Assembly (NCBI RefSeq): GCF_003205495.1
Contig: NZ_QJRX01000006.1
Location: 1 to 64,000, forward strand
Direction of reading: 5' to 3'
From: Aquipseudomonas alcaligenes
Lineage (GTDB): Bacteria > Pseudomonadota > Gammaproteobacteria > Pseudomonadales > Pseudomonadaceae
DNA: 64,000 bases
Positions 43,368-55,682 of this stretch are shown piece by piece. The translations under genes were made by a program, and so were the position numbers. Below the pieces are notes generated by a model, which was not told the origin of the DNA, ran no database searches, and saw nothing but the letters and a program-made list of their open reading frames with translations. Each line of letters opens with the position of its first letter. Position 1 is the first letter of the stretch.

Positions 43368-44092
43368 CAGTCGCGCTCGAGCAGCCAGGCCAGGCGCCCG
43401 GGGTGCAGGTCCGGCACTTCGTCTGCTGCGGCGCGGTTGAGGGCGCGGAAGATGCGCAACTGGTCGCCGTCGCGCTGGAACAGCCAGGGCGCGCCCTGGT
43501 TGCCCAGCTGCAGCCACAGGCTGTCGTGCTCGCCGGCCATCGAGGCGCAGTCGCCGGCCAGGCACAGGGCATAGCGCTCGGCGCCGGGCAGGCCTTCCAG
43601 GCGGCCGTCCGGGTGGAACAGCACCAGGCCACCCTCGCCGACACCCTCACGGATCTTCCACTCGCCGCCCAGGTAGGCCTCGTACAGCGCCCATTCGAAG
43701 CTGCTGCCGACCGGCGCGCCCTCCGTCGCCTGCTGTTGCGGGCGGCGGAAATGCTGCTCGGGGCCGTAGGGGCTGGCCTGCTGCACCAGGACATCGCCGC
43801 GCAGGTGCAGCGCCTCCTGGTAGTCACCCGGGTACTCGACCCGCAGCGTGCCGTCCTCACCGGCTGTCAGGCGGCCTTCCGGCTGCTCGAAGCCGTTGCT
43901 GTAGGTGGCCAGGCCGCGCGGGCCGTCCAGCCGCCACTCCAGGGTGGGGCCGTGGGCCAGCAGGGCCTCGCGCAGGGGGATGCCTTCGCGCGCGGCGTCG
44001 ATGATCGGCTGGTTGATCCAGGTGCCGTCCGCGTTCTGCGGGCCGGCACAGCCGACCAGCAGGGCGGCAGCCAGGATGAGGAGATGGCGCAC
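43367..44092 (-). CDS. outer-membrane-type lipoprotein of unknown function
   Basis: The 241-residue protein has a lipobox (LAAALLVGC, mature C16) and body with repeated aromatic/glycine segments: PTLEWRLDGPRGLATYSNGF, GGEWKIREGVGEGGLVLFHPDGRLEG and DSLWLQLGNQGAPWLFQRDGDQLRIFRAL. There are no predicted catalytic motifs, and I do not recognise the family. It is coupled to the tandem-repeat gene. The start ATG is followed immediately by the signal. Confidence 0.65.
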   Translation of the reverse strand: MRHLLILAAALLVGCAGPQNADGTWINQPIIDAAREGIPLREALLAHGPTLEWRLDGPRGLATYSNGFEQPEGRLTAGEDGTLRVEYPGDYQEALHLRGDVLVQQASPYGPEQHFRRPQQQATEGAPVGSSFEWALYEAYLGGEWKIREGVGEGGLVLFHPDGRLEGLPGAERYALCLAGDCASMAGEHDSLWLQLGNQGAPWLFQRDGDQLRIFRALNRAAADEVPDLHPGRLAWLLERD

Positions 44093-44100
44093 GGCGCGGC

Positions 44101-44481
44101 TCAGTCGATGACCAGGATGCCGTCCATTTCCACCAGCGCGCCGCGCGGCAGGGCGGCCACGCCGATGGCGGCGCGGGCCGGGTAGGGCTGCTCGAAGTAG
44201 CGGCCCATGATCTCGTTGACCTTGGCGAAGTGCGACAGGTCGGTGAGGAAGATGTTCAGCTTGACCACGTCCTTGAACGAGCCGCCGGCCGCCTCGATCA
44301 CCGCCTTGAGGTTCTCGAATACCTGCACGGTCTGCTCCTCGAAGCCCTGCACCAGCTCCATGGTCTTCGGGTCCAGCGGGATCTGCCCGGACAGGTACAC
44401 GGTGTTGCCGGCCTTGATCGCCTGGGAGTAGGTGCCGATGGCGGCCGGGGCGTTGGGCGAGGTGATGACGGTCTTGCTCAT
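44101..44481 (-). CDS. ridA: reactive intermediate deaminase RidA
   Basis: RidA hydrolyses reactive enamines/imines, such as 2-aminoacrylate, formed by PLP enzymes. The 126-residue protein has the family signature ([31 protein letters not shown], and the catalytic arginine in [20 protein letters not shown]). Start ATG at 44481 ([10 protein letters not shown]) gives family length; an upstream ATG adds four residues. It is downstream of spoT by 40 bases. Confidence 0.95.
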   Translation of the reverse strand: MSKTVITSPNAPAAIGTYSQAIKAGNTVYLSGQIPLDPKTMELVQGFEEQTVQVFENLKAVIEAAGGSFKDVVKLNIFLTDLSHFAKVNEIMGRYFEQPYPARAAIGVAALPRGALVEMDGILVID

Positions 44482-44521
44482 GGACAGCTCCAATGGATTT
44501 TCTTGTTGACGCCGCGCGCCC

Positions 44522-46630
44522 TCAGGCGCGCATGCGGGTGATGCGGATCACGCCCTTGAGGGCGCGCAGCTTCTTGATGACGCGCGCCAGGTGCACGCGG
44601 TCATGCACGCTGATGACCAGCTGGACCACGCTGATGCGGCCATCGCGCTCGTCCATGCCGATCTTCTCGATATTGCCGTCGGCGGCGTTGACGCTGCTGG
44701 CCAGCAGGGCGATCAGGCCGCGCTGGTGCTCCAGCTCGACGCGCAGTTCGACGTTGAATTCACCGGCGACATCCTTGGCCCAGTTGAGCTGGATGCACTT
44801 CTCCGGGTTGTGGCGGATGTCGGCGATGTTCTTGCAGCTTTCCAGGTGCACCACCATGCCCTTGCCGGCGGACAGGTGGCCGACGATGGGGTCGCCGGGA
44901 ATCGGCGTGCAGCACTTGGCGTAGCTCAGCACCAGGCCCTCGGTGCCGCGGATGGCCAGCGGGCCGTCGGAGCTGGGCGCGGCCTCGCCGCTCTCGGCCA
45001 GCAGGCGGCGCGCCACCACGTAGGCCATGCGGTTGCCCAGGCCGATGTCCTCGAGCAGGTCTTCGAGCACTTCCAGGCGATATTCGCCGAGCACGGCCTG
45101 GATGCGCTCGGCACCGATCTTCTCCAGGTGACTGTCGAAGCCGGTGAGGGTCTTGTTCAGCAGGCGCTCGCCGAGGTTGATCGACTCGGAGCGGCGCTGC
45201 AGCTTGAGGGCGTGGCGGATATGGGTGCGCGCCTTGCCGGTGACCACGAAGTTGAGCCAGGCCGGGTTCGGCCGCGCGCCGGGGGCGGTGACGATCTCCA
45301 CCGTCGAGCCGCTCTCCAGGGCCTGCGACAGCGGCGCCAGGCGGCGGTTGATGCGGCAGGCGATGCAGCTGTTGCCGACGTCGGTGTGCACCGCGTAGGC
45401 GAAGTCGACCGCGGTGGAGCCCTTGGGCAGCTCCATGATCTTGCCCTTCGGGGTGAAGACGTAGACCTCGTCGGGGAACAGGTCGATCTTCACGCTCTCG
45501 ATGAATTCCAGCGAGTTGCCGGCGCGCTGCTGCAGTTCGAGGATGCCCTTGACCCACTGTCGCGCGCGGGCGTGGCTGCCCTTGGGCGCCTCGTCCTCGG
45601 CGGATTTGTACAGCCAGTGCGCGGCGATGCCGTTGTTGGCCAGCTCCTCCATCTCGCGGGTGCGGATCTGGATTTCGATGGGCACGCCGTGCATGCCGAA
45701 CAGGGTGGTGTGCAGCGACTGGTAGCCGTTGGCCTTGGGGATCGCGATGTAGTCCTTGAAGCGCCCGGGCAGGGGTTTGTACAGGTTGTGCACGGCGCCG
45801 AGCACGCGGTAGCAGGTGTCGACCTTGTCGACGATGATGCGGAAGGCATAGACGTCCATGATCTCGTTGAACGCCCGGCGCTTGCCGCGCATCTTCTGGT
45901 AGATGCTGTAGAGGTGCTTCTCGCGGCCGATCACCTGGCCTTCCATGCCTTCGCGCTGCAGGCAGGCGGTGATCGACTCCTCGATCTTGGCGACGATTTC
46001 CTTGCGGTTGCCGCGGGCGCGCCTGACCGCGGCGCGGATGCGCTCTGAGCGCATCGGGTGCATGGCCTTGAAGCCGAGGTCCTCGAACTCCACGCGCATG
46101 CTGTGCATCCCTAAGCGGTTGGCGATGGGTGCGTAGATTTCCAGGGTTTCCTTGGCGATGCGCCGGCGCTTCTCGCCGGACAGCACTTCCAGGGTGCGCA
46201 TGTTGTGCAGACGGTCGGCCAGCTTGACCAGGATCACGCGGATGTCGCGGGCCATGGCCATGGCCATCTTCTGGAAGTTCTCGGCCTGGGCCTCGGCCTT
46301 GGTCTCGAAGTTCATCTGGGTCAGCTTGCTGACCCCGTCGACCAGCTCCGCCACGGTCTCGCCGAACTGCGCGTGGAGGGCTTCCTTGGCGATGCCGGTG
46401 TCCTCGATCACGTCGTGCAGCATGGCCGCCATCAGGCTCTGATGGTCCATGTGCATGTCGGCGAGGATGTTGGCGACGGCGAGCGGGTGGGTGACGTAGG
46501 CCTCGCCGCTGCGGCGGCGCTGGCCGTCGTGGGCCTGCTCGGCGTAGAAGTAGGCGCGGCGGACCAGGTTGACCTGATCCGCGGCCAGGTAGGTCGAGAG
46601 TCGCTCGGCGAGGGTGTCTATGCTCGGCAT
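44522..46630 (-). CDS. spoT: bifunctional (p)ppGpp synthase/hydrolase SpoT
   Basis: The 702-residue protein controls stringent-response alarmones. It has an HD hydrolase domain with HDVIEDTG and [13 protein letters not shown], a synthetase domain ([31 protein letters not shown]), a TGS domain ([33 protein letters not shown]), and a C-terminal ACT domain. Length and order match SpoT of Pseudomonas. It sits in the rpoZ-spoT operon, as in E. coli. Confidence 0.97.
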   Translation of the reverse strand: MPSIDTLAERLSTYLAADQVNLVRRAYFYAEQAHDGQRRRSGEAYVTHPLAVANILADMHMDHQSLMAAMLHDVIEDTGIAKEALHAQFGETVAELVDGVSKLTQMNFETKAEAQAENFQKMAMAMARDIRVILVKLADRLHNMRTLEVLSGEKRRRIAKETLEIYAPIANRLGMHSMRVEFEDLGFKAMHPMRSERIRAAVRRARGNRKEIVAKIEESITACLQREGMEGQVIGREKHLYSIYQKMRGKRRAFNEIMDVYAFRIIVDKVDTCYRVLGAVHNLYKPLPGRFKDYIAIPKANGYQSLHTTLFGMHGVPIEIQIRTREMEELANNGIAAHWLYKSAEDEAPKGSHARARQWVKGILELQQRAGNSLEFIESVKIDLFPDEVYVFTPKGKIMELPKGSTAVDFAYAVHTDVGNSCIACRINRRLAPLSQALESGSTVEIVTAPGARPNPAWLNFVVTGKARTHIRHALKLQRRSESINLGERLLNKTLTGFDSHLEKIGAERIQAVLGEYRLEVLEDLLEDIGLGNRMAYVVARRLLAESGEAAPSSDGPLAIRGTEGLVLSYAKCCTPIPGDPIVGHLSAGKGMVVHLESCKNIADIRHNPEKCIQLNWAKDVAGEFNVELRVELEHQRGLIALLASSVNAADGNIEKIGMDERDGRISVVQLVISVHDRVHLARVIKKLRALKGVIRITRMRA

Positions 46631-46693
46631 GGGTTGACCCCCTGCCGGGCTGACGGTTGAACCTGCGCCGCTAGACTTCGACCAGGCATGGAC

Positions 46694-46960
46694 TTACAGA
46701 GGCTCGTTGGCCTCTTCCTCGAAGGCGGCGGCGAACAGCGGCTCTTCCTCGACGATGTCTTCCTGGGCGACGAACTCGGCGTCCACCAGACCGGCGGCGA
46801 TCTCGCGCAGGGCCACTACGGTGGGCTTGTCGTTTTCCCAGGCGACCTTCGGCTCCTTGCCGCCGGTGGCCAGTTGACGGGAGCGCTTGGTGGCCAGCAT
46901 GACCAGCTCGAAGCGGTTGTCTACGTTCTCCAGGCAGTCTTCAACGGTAACGCGGGCCAT
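46694..46960 (-). CDS. rpoZ: RNA polymerase omega subunit
   Basis: The 88-residue omega subunit helps fold the beta-prime subunit and takes part in (p)ppGpp binding. [30 protein letters not shown] and the [14 protein letters not shown] motif are diagnostic. The first ATG at 46984 would add eight residues; the second at 46960 matches the family. It precedes spoT by about 60 bases. Confidence 0.97.
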   Translation of the reverse strand: MARVTVEDCLENVDNRFELVMLATKRSRQLATGGKEPKVAWENDKPTVVALREIAAGLVDAEFVAQEDIVEEEPLFAAAFEEEANEPL

Positions 46961-47065
46961 GGTGTTCCTCGTGGCAAATAGCAAATAAGGCTGGGCCCGG
47001 ATGGGCGAGCGGACTGAATAGTCTAAAAAATCACCAGCATTTAGGGAAGGCTTTTCGGTGGCCGG

Positions 47066-47725
<660 letters not shown>

Positions 47726-48589
47726 TTATTCGATGTTCTGGACCTGCTCGCGCATCTGCTCGATCAGGACCTTGAGGTTGACCGCGGCCTGGGTGCTGCG
47801 CGGGTCGAAGGCCTTGGAGCCGAGGGTGTTGGCCTCGCGGTTGAGTTCCTGCATGAGGAAGTCCAGGCGCCGGCCGGCGGCGCCGCCGGCCTTGAGCACG
47901 CGGCGCACCTCGGCGACGTGGGTGGCCAGGCGATCCAGCTCCTCGGCCACGTCGCTCTTCTGCGCCAGCAGCACCAGCTCCTGCTCCAGGCGCTGCGGGT
48001 CCACTTCGGCACGCATCTCGGCGAAGCGGGTCTCGATCTTCTGGCGTTGGTTGGCCAGCATCTCGGGGATCAGCCCACGCAGGGCGGCGACTTCGGCGGT
48101 GATGTCGTCCAGGCGCTCGCCCAGCAGTCTGGCCAGCTCGGCGCCTTCGCGGGCGCGGCCGTTGCGGAGTTCGCCCAGGGCCTGCTCGAACAGCTGCAGG
48201 GCGGCGGCGTTGAGCGCCTGCGGGTCGGCCACGTCGGCTACCAGCACGCCGGGCCAGGCCAGCACTTCCAGGGGATTGAGCGGCGCCGGCTGCTGGATCA
48301 GTGCGGCCACCTGTTCGGCGGCGGCGACCAGCTGGCGGGCGCGGTTCTCGTCGACCTGCAGGCGCTGGCCGGTGTTTTCCTCGGCGAAGCGCAGGGTGCA
48401 CTCCACCTTGCCGCGCGACAGGCCCTGGCGCAGGGCTTCGCGCACCGCGCCTTCGAGGTCGCGGAAGGCCTCCGGCAGGCGCAGGTGCGGCTCCAAGTAG
48501 CGGTGGTTGACCGAGCGCAGTTCCCAGCTCAGGGTGCCGTGGGCGCCGGCCCCTTCGACGCGGGCGAAGGCGGTCATGCTGTGCACCAT
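47726..48589 (-). CDS. yicC: YicC-family endoribonuclease/stress protein
   Basis: The 287-residue protein belongs to the YicC family, linked in E. coli to sRNA (RyhB) turnover. MVHSMTAFARVEGAGAHGTLSWELRSVNHRYLE and RRLDFLMQELNREANTLGSKA are diagnostic. The start ATG at 48589 fits the family; a longer frame begins at 48661. It lies upstream of gmk and divergent from rph. Confidence 0.93.
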   Translation of the reverse strand: MVHSMTAFARVEGAGAHGTLSWELRSVNHRYLEPHLRLPEAFRDLEGAVREALRQGLSRGKVECTLRFAEENTGQRLQVDENRARQLVAAAEQVAALIQQPAPLNPLEVLAWPGVLVADVADPQALNAAALQLFEQALGELRNGRAREGAELARLLGERLDDITAEVAALRGLIPEMLANQRQKIETRFAEMRAEVDPQRLEQELVLLAQKSDVAEELDRLATHVAEVRRVLKAGGAAGRRLDFLMQELNREANTLGSKAFDPRSTQAAVNLKVLIEQMREQVQNIE

Positions 48590-48748
48590 GGGAGGTCCTC
48601 GTGGAATGGCGAATGAGGCGCGGGATTGTAGCGCAGTGCGACCGCCGGCCCAATCCGCCATGTCGCGGCGTCCCGGGCCGCCCTATAATGCCGGCAGGTT
48701 CGCGCGCCCCGGCGCCCGAGATTTCCGCTTCCCTACAGGTATCAGCAG

Positions 48749-49468
48749 ATGAAACGTCCCAGCGGCCGTGCTTCCACCCAGTTGCGTTCCGTGCGCATCA
48801 CCCGCAACTACACCAAGCACGCCGAGGGTTCGGTGCTGGTCGAGTTCGGCGACACCAAGGTCATCTGCACCGCCAGCGTCGAGGCTGGCGTGCCGCGCTT
48901 CCTCAAGGGCCAGGGCCAGGGCTGGCTGACCGCCGAGTACGGCATGCTGCCGCGCGCCACCGGCGAGCGTAACGCCCGCGAGGCCAGCCGCGGCAAGCAG
49001 GGCGGGCGCACCCTGGAGATCCAGCGCCTGATCGGCCGCTCGCTGCGCGCCGCGCTGGACATGAGCAAGCTGGGCGAGAACACCATCTACATCGACTGCG
49101 ACGTGATCCAGGCCGACGGTGGCACCCGCACCGCCTCCATCACCGGTGCCATGGTGGCGCTGGTCGACGCCCTCAAGGTGCTGAAGAAGCGCGGCGCGCT
49201 CAAGGGCGAGCCGCTCAAGCAGATGGTCGCCGCCGTGTCCGTGGGCATCTACCAGGGCGAGCCGGTGCTGGACCTGGACTACCTGGAAGACTCGGCCGCC
49301 GAGACCGACCTCAATGTGGTGATGACCGACGCCGGCGGCTTCATCGAGGTGCAGGGCACCGCCGAAGGCGCCCCCTTCCAGCCGGAAGAACTGAATGCCA
49401 TGCTGGCGCTGGCCCAGCAGGGCATGCGCGAGCTGTTCGAACTGCAGCGCGCGACCCTGGCCGACTGA
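48749..49468 (+). CDS. rph: ribonuclease PH
   Basis: RNase PH trims the 3' ends of tRNA precursors using phosphate. The 239-residue protein begins [40 protein letters not shown] and contains [14 protein letters not shown], the GRSLRAALD core and the phosphorolytic [23 protein letters not shown]. It is complete. Confidence 0.97.
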   Translation: MKRPSGRASTQLRSVRITRNYTKHAEGSVLVEFGDTKVICTASVEAGVPRFLKGQGQGWLTAEYGMLPRATGERNAREASRGKQGGRTLEIQRLIGRSLRAALDMSKLGENTIYIDCDVIQADGGTRTASITGAMVALVDALKVLKKRGALKGEPLKQMVAAVSVGIYQGEPVLDLDYLEDSAAETDLNVVMTDAGGFIEVQGTAEGAPFQPEELNAMLALAQQGMRELFELQRATLAD

Positions 49469-49492
49469 TTCCCACAACCCGCGGAGAGCCCC

Positions 49493-49858
49493 ATGGAAGA
49501 GCAGAACCTCAGTCCCACCCCGAGCCCGGAAGCCCGCCAGTGGGCGATGTTCTGCCACTTCGCGGCCTTCGTCGGCCTGCTGATCCCCTTCGGCAACCTG
49601 CTCGGCCCGCTGGTGGTCTGGCAGATCAAGCGCGACCTCGACCCCTTCGTCGACGACCAGGGCAAGGAGGCGCTGAACTTCCACATCACCGTGTCCATCG
49701 CCGCCCTGGTGTGCATCCTGCTGGCCGTGGTGGTGATCGGCTTCCTGCTGCTGCCGCTGCTCGGCCTCGGCGCCCTGGTGCTGACCATCATCGCCGGGAT
49801 CAAGGCCAACGAGGGCCAGACCTACCGCTACCCGCTGTGTTGGCGGCTGATCAAGTAA
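49493..49858 (+). CDS. DUF4870 small membrane protein
   Basis: The 121-residue protein has two or three membrane helices ([25 protein letters not shown] and [34 protein letters not shown]) and the [12 protein letters not shown]-like motif of DUF4870 (observed [13 protein letters not shown]). Function unknown. A good ribosome site (GCGGAGAG) precedes the ATG. It is downstream of rph and ends at a strong terminator. Confidence 0.85.
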   Translation: MEEQNLSPTPSPEARQWAMFCHFAAFVGLLIPFGNLLGPLVVWQIKRDLDPFVDDQGKEALNFHITVSIAALVCILLAVVVIGFLLLPLLGLGALVLTIIAGIKANEGQTYRYPLCWRLIK

Positions 49859-49864
49859 TGTCAG

Positions 49865-49887
49865 GGCCCCGCTTGCGGGGCCTTTTT
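49865..49887 (+). terminator. Rho-independent terminator
   Basis: GGCCCCGC, TT, GCGGGGCC, TTTTT, after the DUF4870 gene. Confidence 0.92.
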
Positions 49888-49916
49888 CTGCAACCACTCA
49901 CATAAGGAAATCGGAA

Positions 49917-50855
<939 letters not shown>

Positions 50856-50861
50856 GGGGAT

Positions 50862-50887
50862 GGGGCGCGCTCTTGTCGAGTGCGCCC
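50862..50887. terminator. bidirectional hairpin between convergent genes
   Basis: GGGGCGCGCTC, TTGTC, GAGTGCGCCCC with one mismatch; no strong T tract. Confidence 0.5.
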
Positions 50888-50896
50888 CTGGCCGGC

Positions 50897-51229
50897 TCAG
50901 CTTTCGTCCTTCAGCTCGGCGCCCGGCGCGTTCTTCTGCACCGACTGCACGCCGCCTTCCGCACTGGCCCGGCTGGCGTAGTGCTGGCTCTGGCCGACCA
51001 CCTGGCCGTTGCTGGCCTTGAGCACGAAATGGAACTTGCCGCTGCTGGTTTCCTTGACCTCGAAGGCGCCGTCGCGCTGCGCGTTCTTGCGCACCGACTC
51101 GATGCCGTCCAGGGCCGAGGGCTTGGCCTTGTACAGCTCGCTGCTGAGGATGATCTCGCCGTTGCCGGCGAGCAGGTTGAAGTGGAACTGCCCGTCGCTG
51201 GCTTTCTTCAGGTGGAACTTGCTGGCCAT
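50897..51229 (-). CDS. DUF1508 (YegP) protein, two repeats
   Basis: The 110-residue protein has two copies of the YegP beta unit: DGQFHFNLLAGNGEIILSSELYKAKPSALDGIESVRKNA and SGKFHFVLKASNGQVVGQSQHYASRASAEGGVQSVQKNA. Function is unknown. Start ATG (MASKFHLKKASDG) is preceded by AGTCGGA. Shorter and longer starts are possible, but this matches the family. Confidence 0.9.
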   Translation of the reverse strand: MASKFHLKKASDGQFHFNLLAGNGEIILSSELYKAKPSALDGIESVRKNAQRDGAFEVKETSSGKFHFVLKASNGQVVGQSQHYASRASAEGGVQSVQKNAPGAELKDES

Positions 51230-51302
51230 GGTCCGACTTCTGTCGTGGTGGGGGAGTCCGCTAAGCCTAGACGCTCCCCCGCCAGCGGGCATGCCGGGAT
51301 GC

Positions 51303-51974
51303 TCAGGCCTTCAGCGTCTTCACGCCTTCGGCGGTGCCGAGCAGCAGCAGGTCGGCCGGGCGCGCGGCGAACAGGCCGTTGGTGACCACGCCGACGATGG
51401 CGTTGATCTCGGCCTCCAGCTTCACCGGGTCGACGATGCTCATGTTGTGCACGTCGAGAATGATGTTGCCGTTATCGGTGACCACGCCCTCGCGGTACAC
51501 CGGATCGCCGCCCAGCTTCACCAGCTGGCGGGCGACATGGCTGCGGGCCATGGGGATGACCTCCACCGGCAGCGGGAAGGCGCCCAGCACCGGCACCAGC
51601 TTGCTGGCGTCGGCGATGCAGATGAAGGTCTTGGCCACGGCCGCGACTATCTTCTCGCGGGTCAGGGCGGCGCCACCGCCTTTGATCAGGTTGAGGTGCT
51701 GGTCGCTCTCGTCGGCGCCGTCGACGTAGAACTCCAGGCCGTCCACCGCGTTCAGGTCGTACACCGGGATGCCGTGGCCCCTGAGCCGCGCGGCGGTGGC
51801 TTCGGAGCTGGCCACGGCGCCGTCGAAGGCCATCTTGTGCCGGGCCAGGGCGTCGATGAAGAAGTTGGCGGTGGAGCCGGTACCGACGCCGATCACGCTC
51901 TTGCTGTCGAGCTGGGGGAGGATGTGGTCGACGGCGGCCTGGGCCACGGCCTGCTTGAGCTGATCCTGGGTCAT
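51303..51974 (-). CDS. rpiA: ribose-5-phosphate isomerase A
   Basis: RpiA interconverts ribose-5-phosphate and ribulose-5-phosphate. The 223-residue protein has the [17 protein letters not shown] phosphate-binding loop, [25 protein letters not shown] and the closing [20 protein letters not shown]. Length is normal. It stands alone. Confidence 0.97.
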   Translation of the reverse strand: MTQDQLKQAVAQAAVDHILPQLDSKSVIGVGTGSTANFFIDALARHKMAFDGAVASSEATAARLRGHGIPVYDLNAVDGLEFYVDGADESDQHLNLIKGGGAALTREKIVAAVAKTFICIADASKLVPVLGAFPLPVEVIPMARSHVARQLVKLGGDPVYREGVVTDNGNIILDVHNMSIVDPVKLEAEINAIVGVVTNGLFAARPADLLLLGTAEGVKTLKA

Positions 51975-52040
51975 CGCGGGTTCTGCGTGTGGAGGAGGGG
52001 AGGCGAATTATAGGTGCATTGGTGGCCGAGGGGCAGGCGA

Positions 52041-52063
52041 AAAAAAGCCCGCGGGCAGCGGGC
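52041..52063 (-). terminator. terminator of the cupin gene
   Basis: On the minus strand AGCCCGC, TGCC, GCGGGCT followed by TTTTT; 40 bases after the cupin stop. Confidence 0.85.
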
Positions 52064-52101
52064 TACAAGGGTGACGCAGGATAGACGTTGAAAGTGCCCG
52101 G

Positions 52102-52464
52102 TCAGGCTTTGCTCTCGAACATCACATAGACCTTGCGGCAGGGCTCCAGCACTTCCCAGGTGCCCTTGAGGCCGGCCGGGATGACGAAGCGGTCGCCGGC
52201 GCGCACGGTCTTGGCGTTGCCGTCCTGATCGCGGATCACCGACACGCCCTGGAGAATCTCGCAGTACTCGTGCTCGGTGTAGTTGATCGTCCACTGGCCC
52301 ACGGCGCCTTCCCAGATGCCGGTGTGGAACTGGCCGCAGGGGCTGCTGTAGTGGTTGCGCACGCTCTGCTCGGGGTCGCCCTTGAGGATCTTCTCGGCGG
52401 CCGGACGGTAGTGTTCCGGCGCGGTGGTGGCACTGGCGAAATCGACGATCTGGGCGACATTCAT
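52102..52464 (-). CDS. cupin-domain protein near polyamine catabolic genes
   Basis: The 120-residue protein has a DUF861-type cupin: WTINYTEHEYCEILQGVSVIRDQDGNAKTVRAGDRFVIPAGLKGTWEVLE with the EYCEILQG motif. These proteins are near amino-acid and polyamine catabolic genes in Pseudomonas. It is divergent from the aldehyde dehydrogenase. Substrate unknown. Single ATG with no strong upstream alternative. Confidence 0.85.
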   Translation of the reverse strand: MNVAQIVDFASATTAPEHYRPAAEKILKGDPEQSVRNHYSSPCGQFHTGIWEGAVGQWTINYTEHEYCEILQGVSVIRDQDGNAKTVRAGDRFVIPAGLKGTWEVLEPCRKVYVMFESKA

Positions 52465-52681
52465 GGCGTGGGGTCCTGGTGTTGTGGGCTGTCGATGAGC
52501 GGCAGTCTATGTTTGATAAAACGAACATTGCAAGGCGTTTGACCGGCGGTTTGTCAAAAATATTGAAAAGGTGATTCGCTCTGGTTTAGTGTTGCCCGCA
52601 CGATGGCCGGCAATCGGCCTGGCAGAATAATTGACAGTGCGTGTTGCCTATTTGCCACACGCTTCCACCGAGGATACTCGC

Positions 52682-54175
<1,494 letters not shown>

Positions 54176-54179
54176 GTAC

Positions 54180-54305
54180 GCAGGACGATCTCCTGGTCGT
54201 CGGCCATACGGCGTTGCGTCCTCGCTTTAATGCTCACGTACTGCAGTACGCTGCGCTTAAAGCTGCGGGGCGCCTGACTCGCTGACGCTCGCCCTTCGGG
54301 CCAGC
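54180..54305. repeat. imperfect palindromic repeat after the aldehyde dehydrogenase
   Basis: Centre CGTACTGCAGTACG with arms containing GCTTTAA/TTAAAGC. Related by form to the elements at 24537 and 60483. Confidence 0.45.
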
Positions 54306-54309
54306 CTAA

Positions 54310-54434
54310 CGGCTGTTACTCCCGTTGGTCGTTGGTCCTGGCCTTAGCCCAGGAGATCTTCATCGATGTTGGGCTAGTTTGACCGTACTTTGAGGTCCGC
54401 CCTTCGGGGCCGGCTCCCGAGTGAGCCACACCTG
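54310..54434. other. gene-free stretch, possible untranslated RNA
   Basis: No credible ORF. It contains GGCTCCCGAGTGAGCC, a small stem-loop, and lies directly before a good terminator. It could be the 3' part of the dehydrogenase transcript or a short RNA. Confidence 0.3.
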
Positions 54435-54470
54435 CGGCCGGGTTTCCTTGGGAACCCGGCCGTTTGCTTT
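54435..54470 (+). terminator. Rho-independent terminator
   Basis: CGGCCGGGTT, TCCTTGGG, AACCCGGCCG, TTTGCTTT, 20 bases before the MFS gene. Confidence 0.85.
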
Positions 54471-54489
54471 GGCCGGAAAGGATTGGGCT

Positions 54490-55647
54490 ATGCGTTGGGG
54501 AACCTACTTCGCCGTTACTGCGGCGGTGGTCATAGTCGGGCTGGCGCTGGGGGTGACCCTGCCGCTGGTCTCGCTGCGCCTGGAAAGCTGGGGCTACGGG
54601 CCCTTCGCCATTGGCGTGATGGCGGCCATGCCGGCCGTCGGCGTGCTGCTCGGGGCGCGTCTGACCGGGCGCCTGGCCGGCTGGCTGGGTACACCGCGCA
54701 GCCTGCGCCTGTGCCTGCTGGCCAGTGCTCTGTCGGTCGGTCTGCTGGCCCTGTTGCCCTATTACCCGCTGTGGCTGCTGCTGCGCCTGCTGATCGGCAT
54801 TTCCCTGACCGTGGTCTTCGTCCTCGGCGAAAGCTGGATCAACCAGCTGGTCGAGGAGCGCCTGCGCGGCCGCCTGGTGGCCCTGTACGGCACCGGCTTC
54901 GCCCTCAGCCAGCTGGCCGGACCGCTGGCGCTGACGGTCATCGGCAGCACCAGCGACCTCGGCTTCTGGCTCTCGGTCGGCCTGCTGGTGGCCGGCAGCC
55001 TGGTGCTGCTCGGCCATAGCGGGGCGCCGCGGGTGGATGCGCACAGCGCCTCCGGGCGTGGCTTCCTGCGTTTCTGTCGCGGCCAGCCGGCCATCGCCTG
55101 GGCGGTGGCGCTGTTCGCCGCCTTCGAGGCCATGGTCCTGACCCTGCTGCCGGTCTACCTGATCCGCGAAGGCTTCGCCCAGGAGACGGCGCTGCTGATG
55201 GCCAGCGTGGTGGTGGTCGGCGATGCCCTGTTGCAGCTACCCATCGGCCTGCTCGCCGACCGGGTGTCGCGCGCCACCCTGTTCCGCGTCTGCGGTGTGG
55301 TCCTGCTGCTGTCCAGCCTGGCCATCCCGGCACTGCTGCACACGCCACTGATCTGGCCGCTGCTGGTGCTGTTCGGCGCTTCCGCCGGCGGGCTCTATAC
55401 CCTATCGCTGATCCTGGTCGGGCAGTTCTACCGCGATGACGCGCTGGTCCGCGCCAACGCCCATATCGCCCTGCTGTGGGGCGTCGGCTGCCTGCTCGGG
55501 CCGTTGTCCACCGGCGCCGCCAGCCAGTGGCTGAGCGGCCATGCGCTGCCGCTGCTGATGGCCGCCGGTGCCGCGCTGTTCGTCTGGCTGGCCTGGCGCC
55601 GCGCGGCCTTCCAGGCGCCGCTGGCGAGCCCACTGGCTGGCGACTAG
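54490..55647 (+). CDS. major facilitator superfamily transporter (YcaD-like)
   Basis: The 385-residue protein has about twelve membrane helices and the MFS pattern (WGYGPFAIGVMAAMPAVGVLLGARLTGRLAGWLG in the first half and a similar GDALLQLPIGLLADRVSRATLF in the second). It resembles YcaD-type carriers. Substrate unknown; position in a polyamine/amino-acid cluster hints at related compounds. The ATG at 54490 is preceded by GGAAAGGA; an upstream GTG start runs through the terminator and is rejected. Confidence 0.85.
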   Translation: MRWGTYFAVTAAVVIVGLALGVTLPLVSLRLESWGYGPFAIGVMAAMPAVGVLLGARLTGRLAGWLGTPRSLRLCLLASALSVGLLALLPYYPLWLLLRLLIGISLTVVFVLGESWINQLVEERLRGRLVALYGTGFALSQLAGPLALTVIGSTSDLGFWLSVGLLVAGSLVLLGHSGAPRVDAHSASGRGFLRFCRGQPAIAWAVALFAAFEAMVLTLLPVYLIREGFAQETALLMASVVVVGDALLQLPIGLLADRVSRATLFRVCGVVLLLSSLAIPALLHTPLIWPLLVLFGASAGGLYTLSLILVGQFYRDDALVRANAHIALLWGVGCLLGPLSTGAASQWLSGHALPLLMAAGAALFVWLAWRRAAFQAPLASPLAGD

Positions 55648-55682
55648 GGTTGTCTCCCAGGCCCATCCGCCGGGAGACCAGC

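Noticed and set aside
52560-52660. Sigma-54 promoter upstream of the aldehyde dehydrogenase
   Set aside because: TGGCAG-N6-TTGACA and TGGTTTAGTGTTGCCC do not keep the exact GG-N10-GC spacing.
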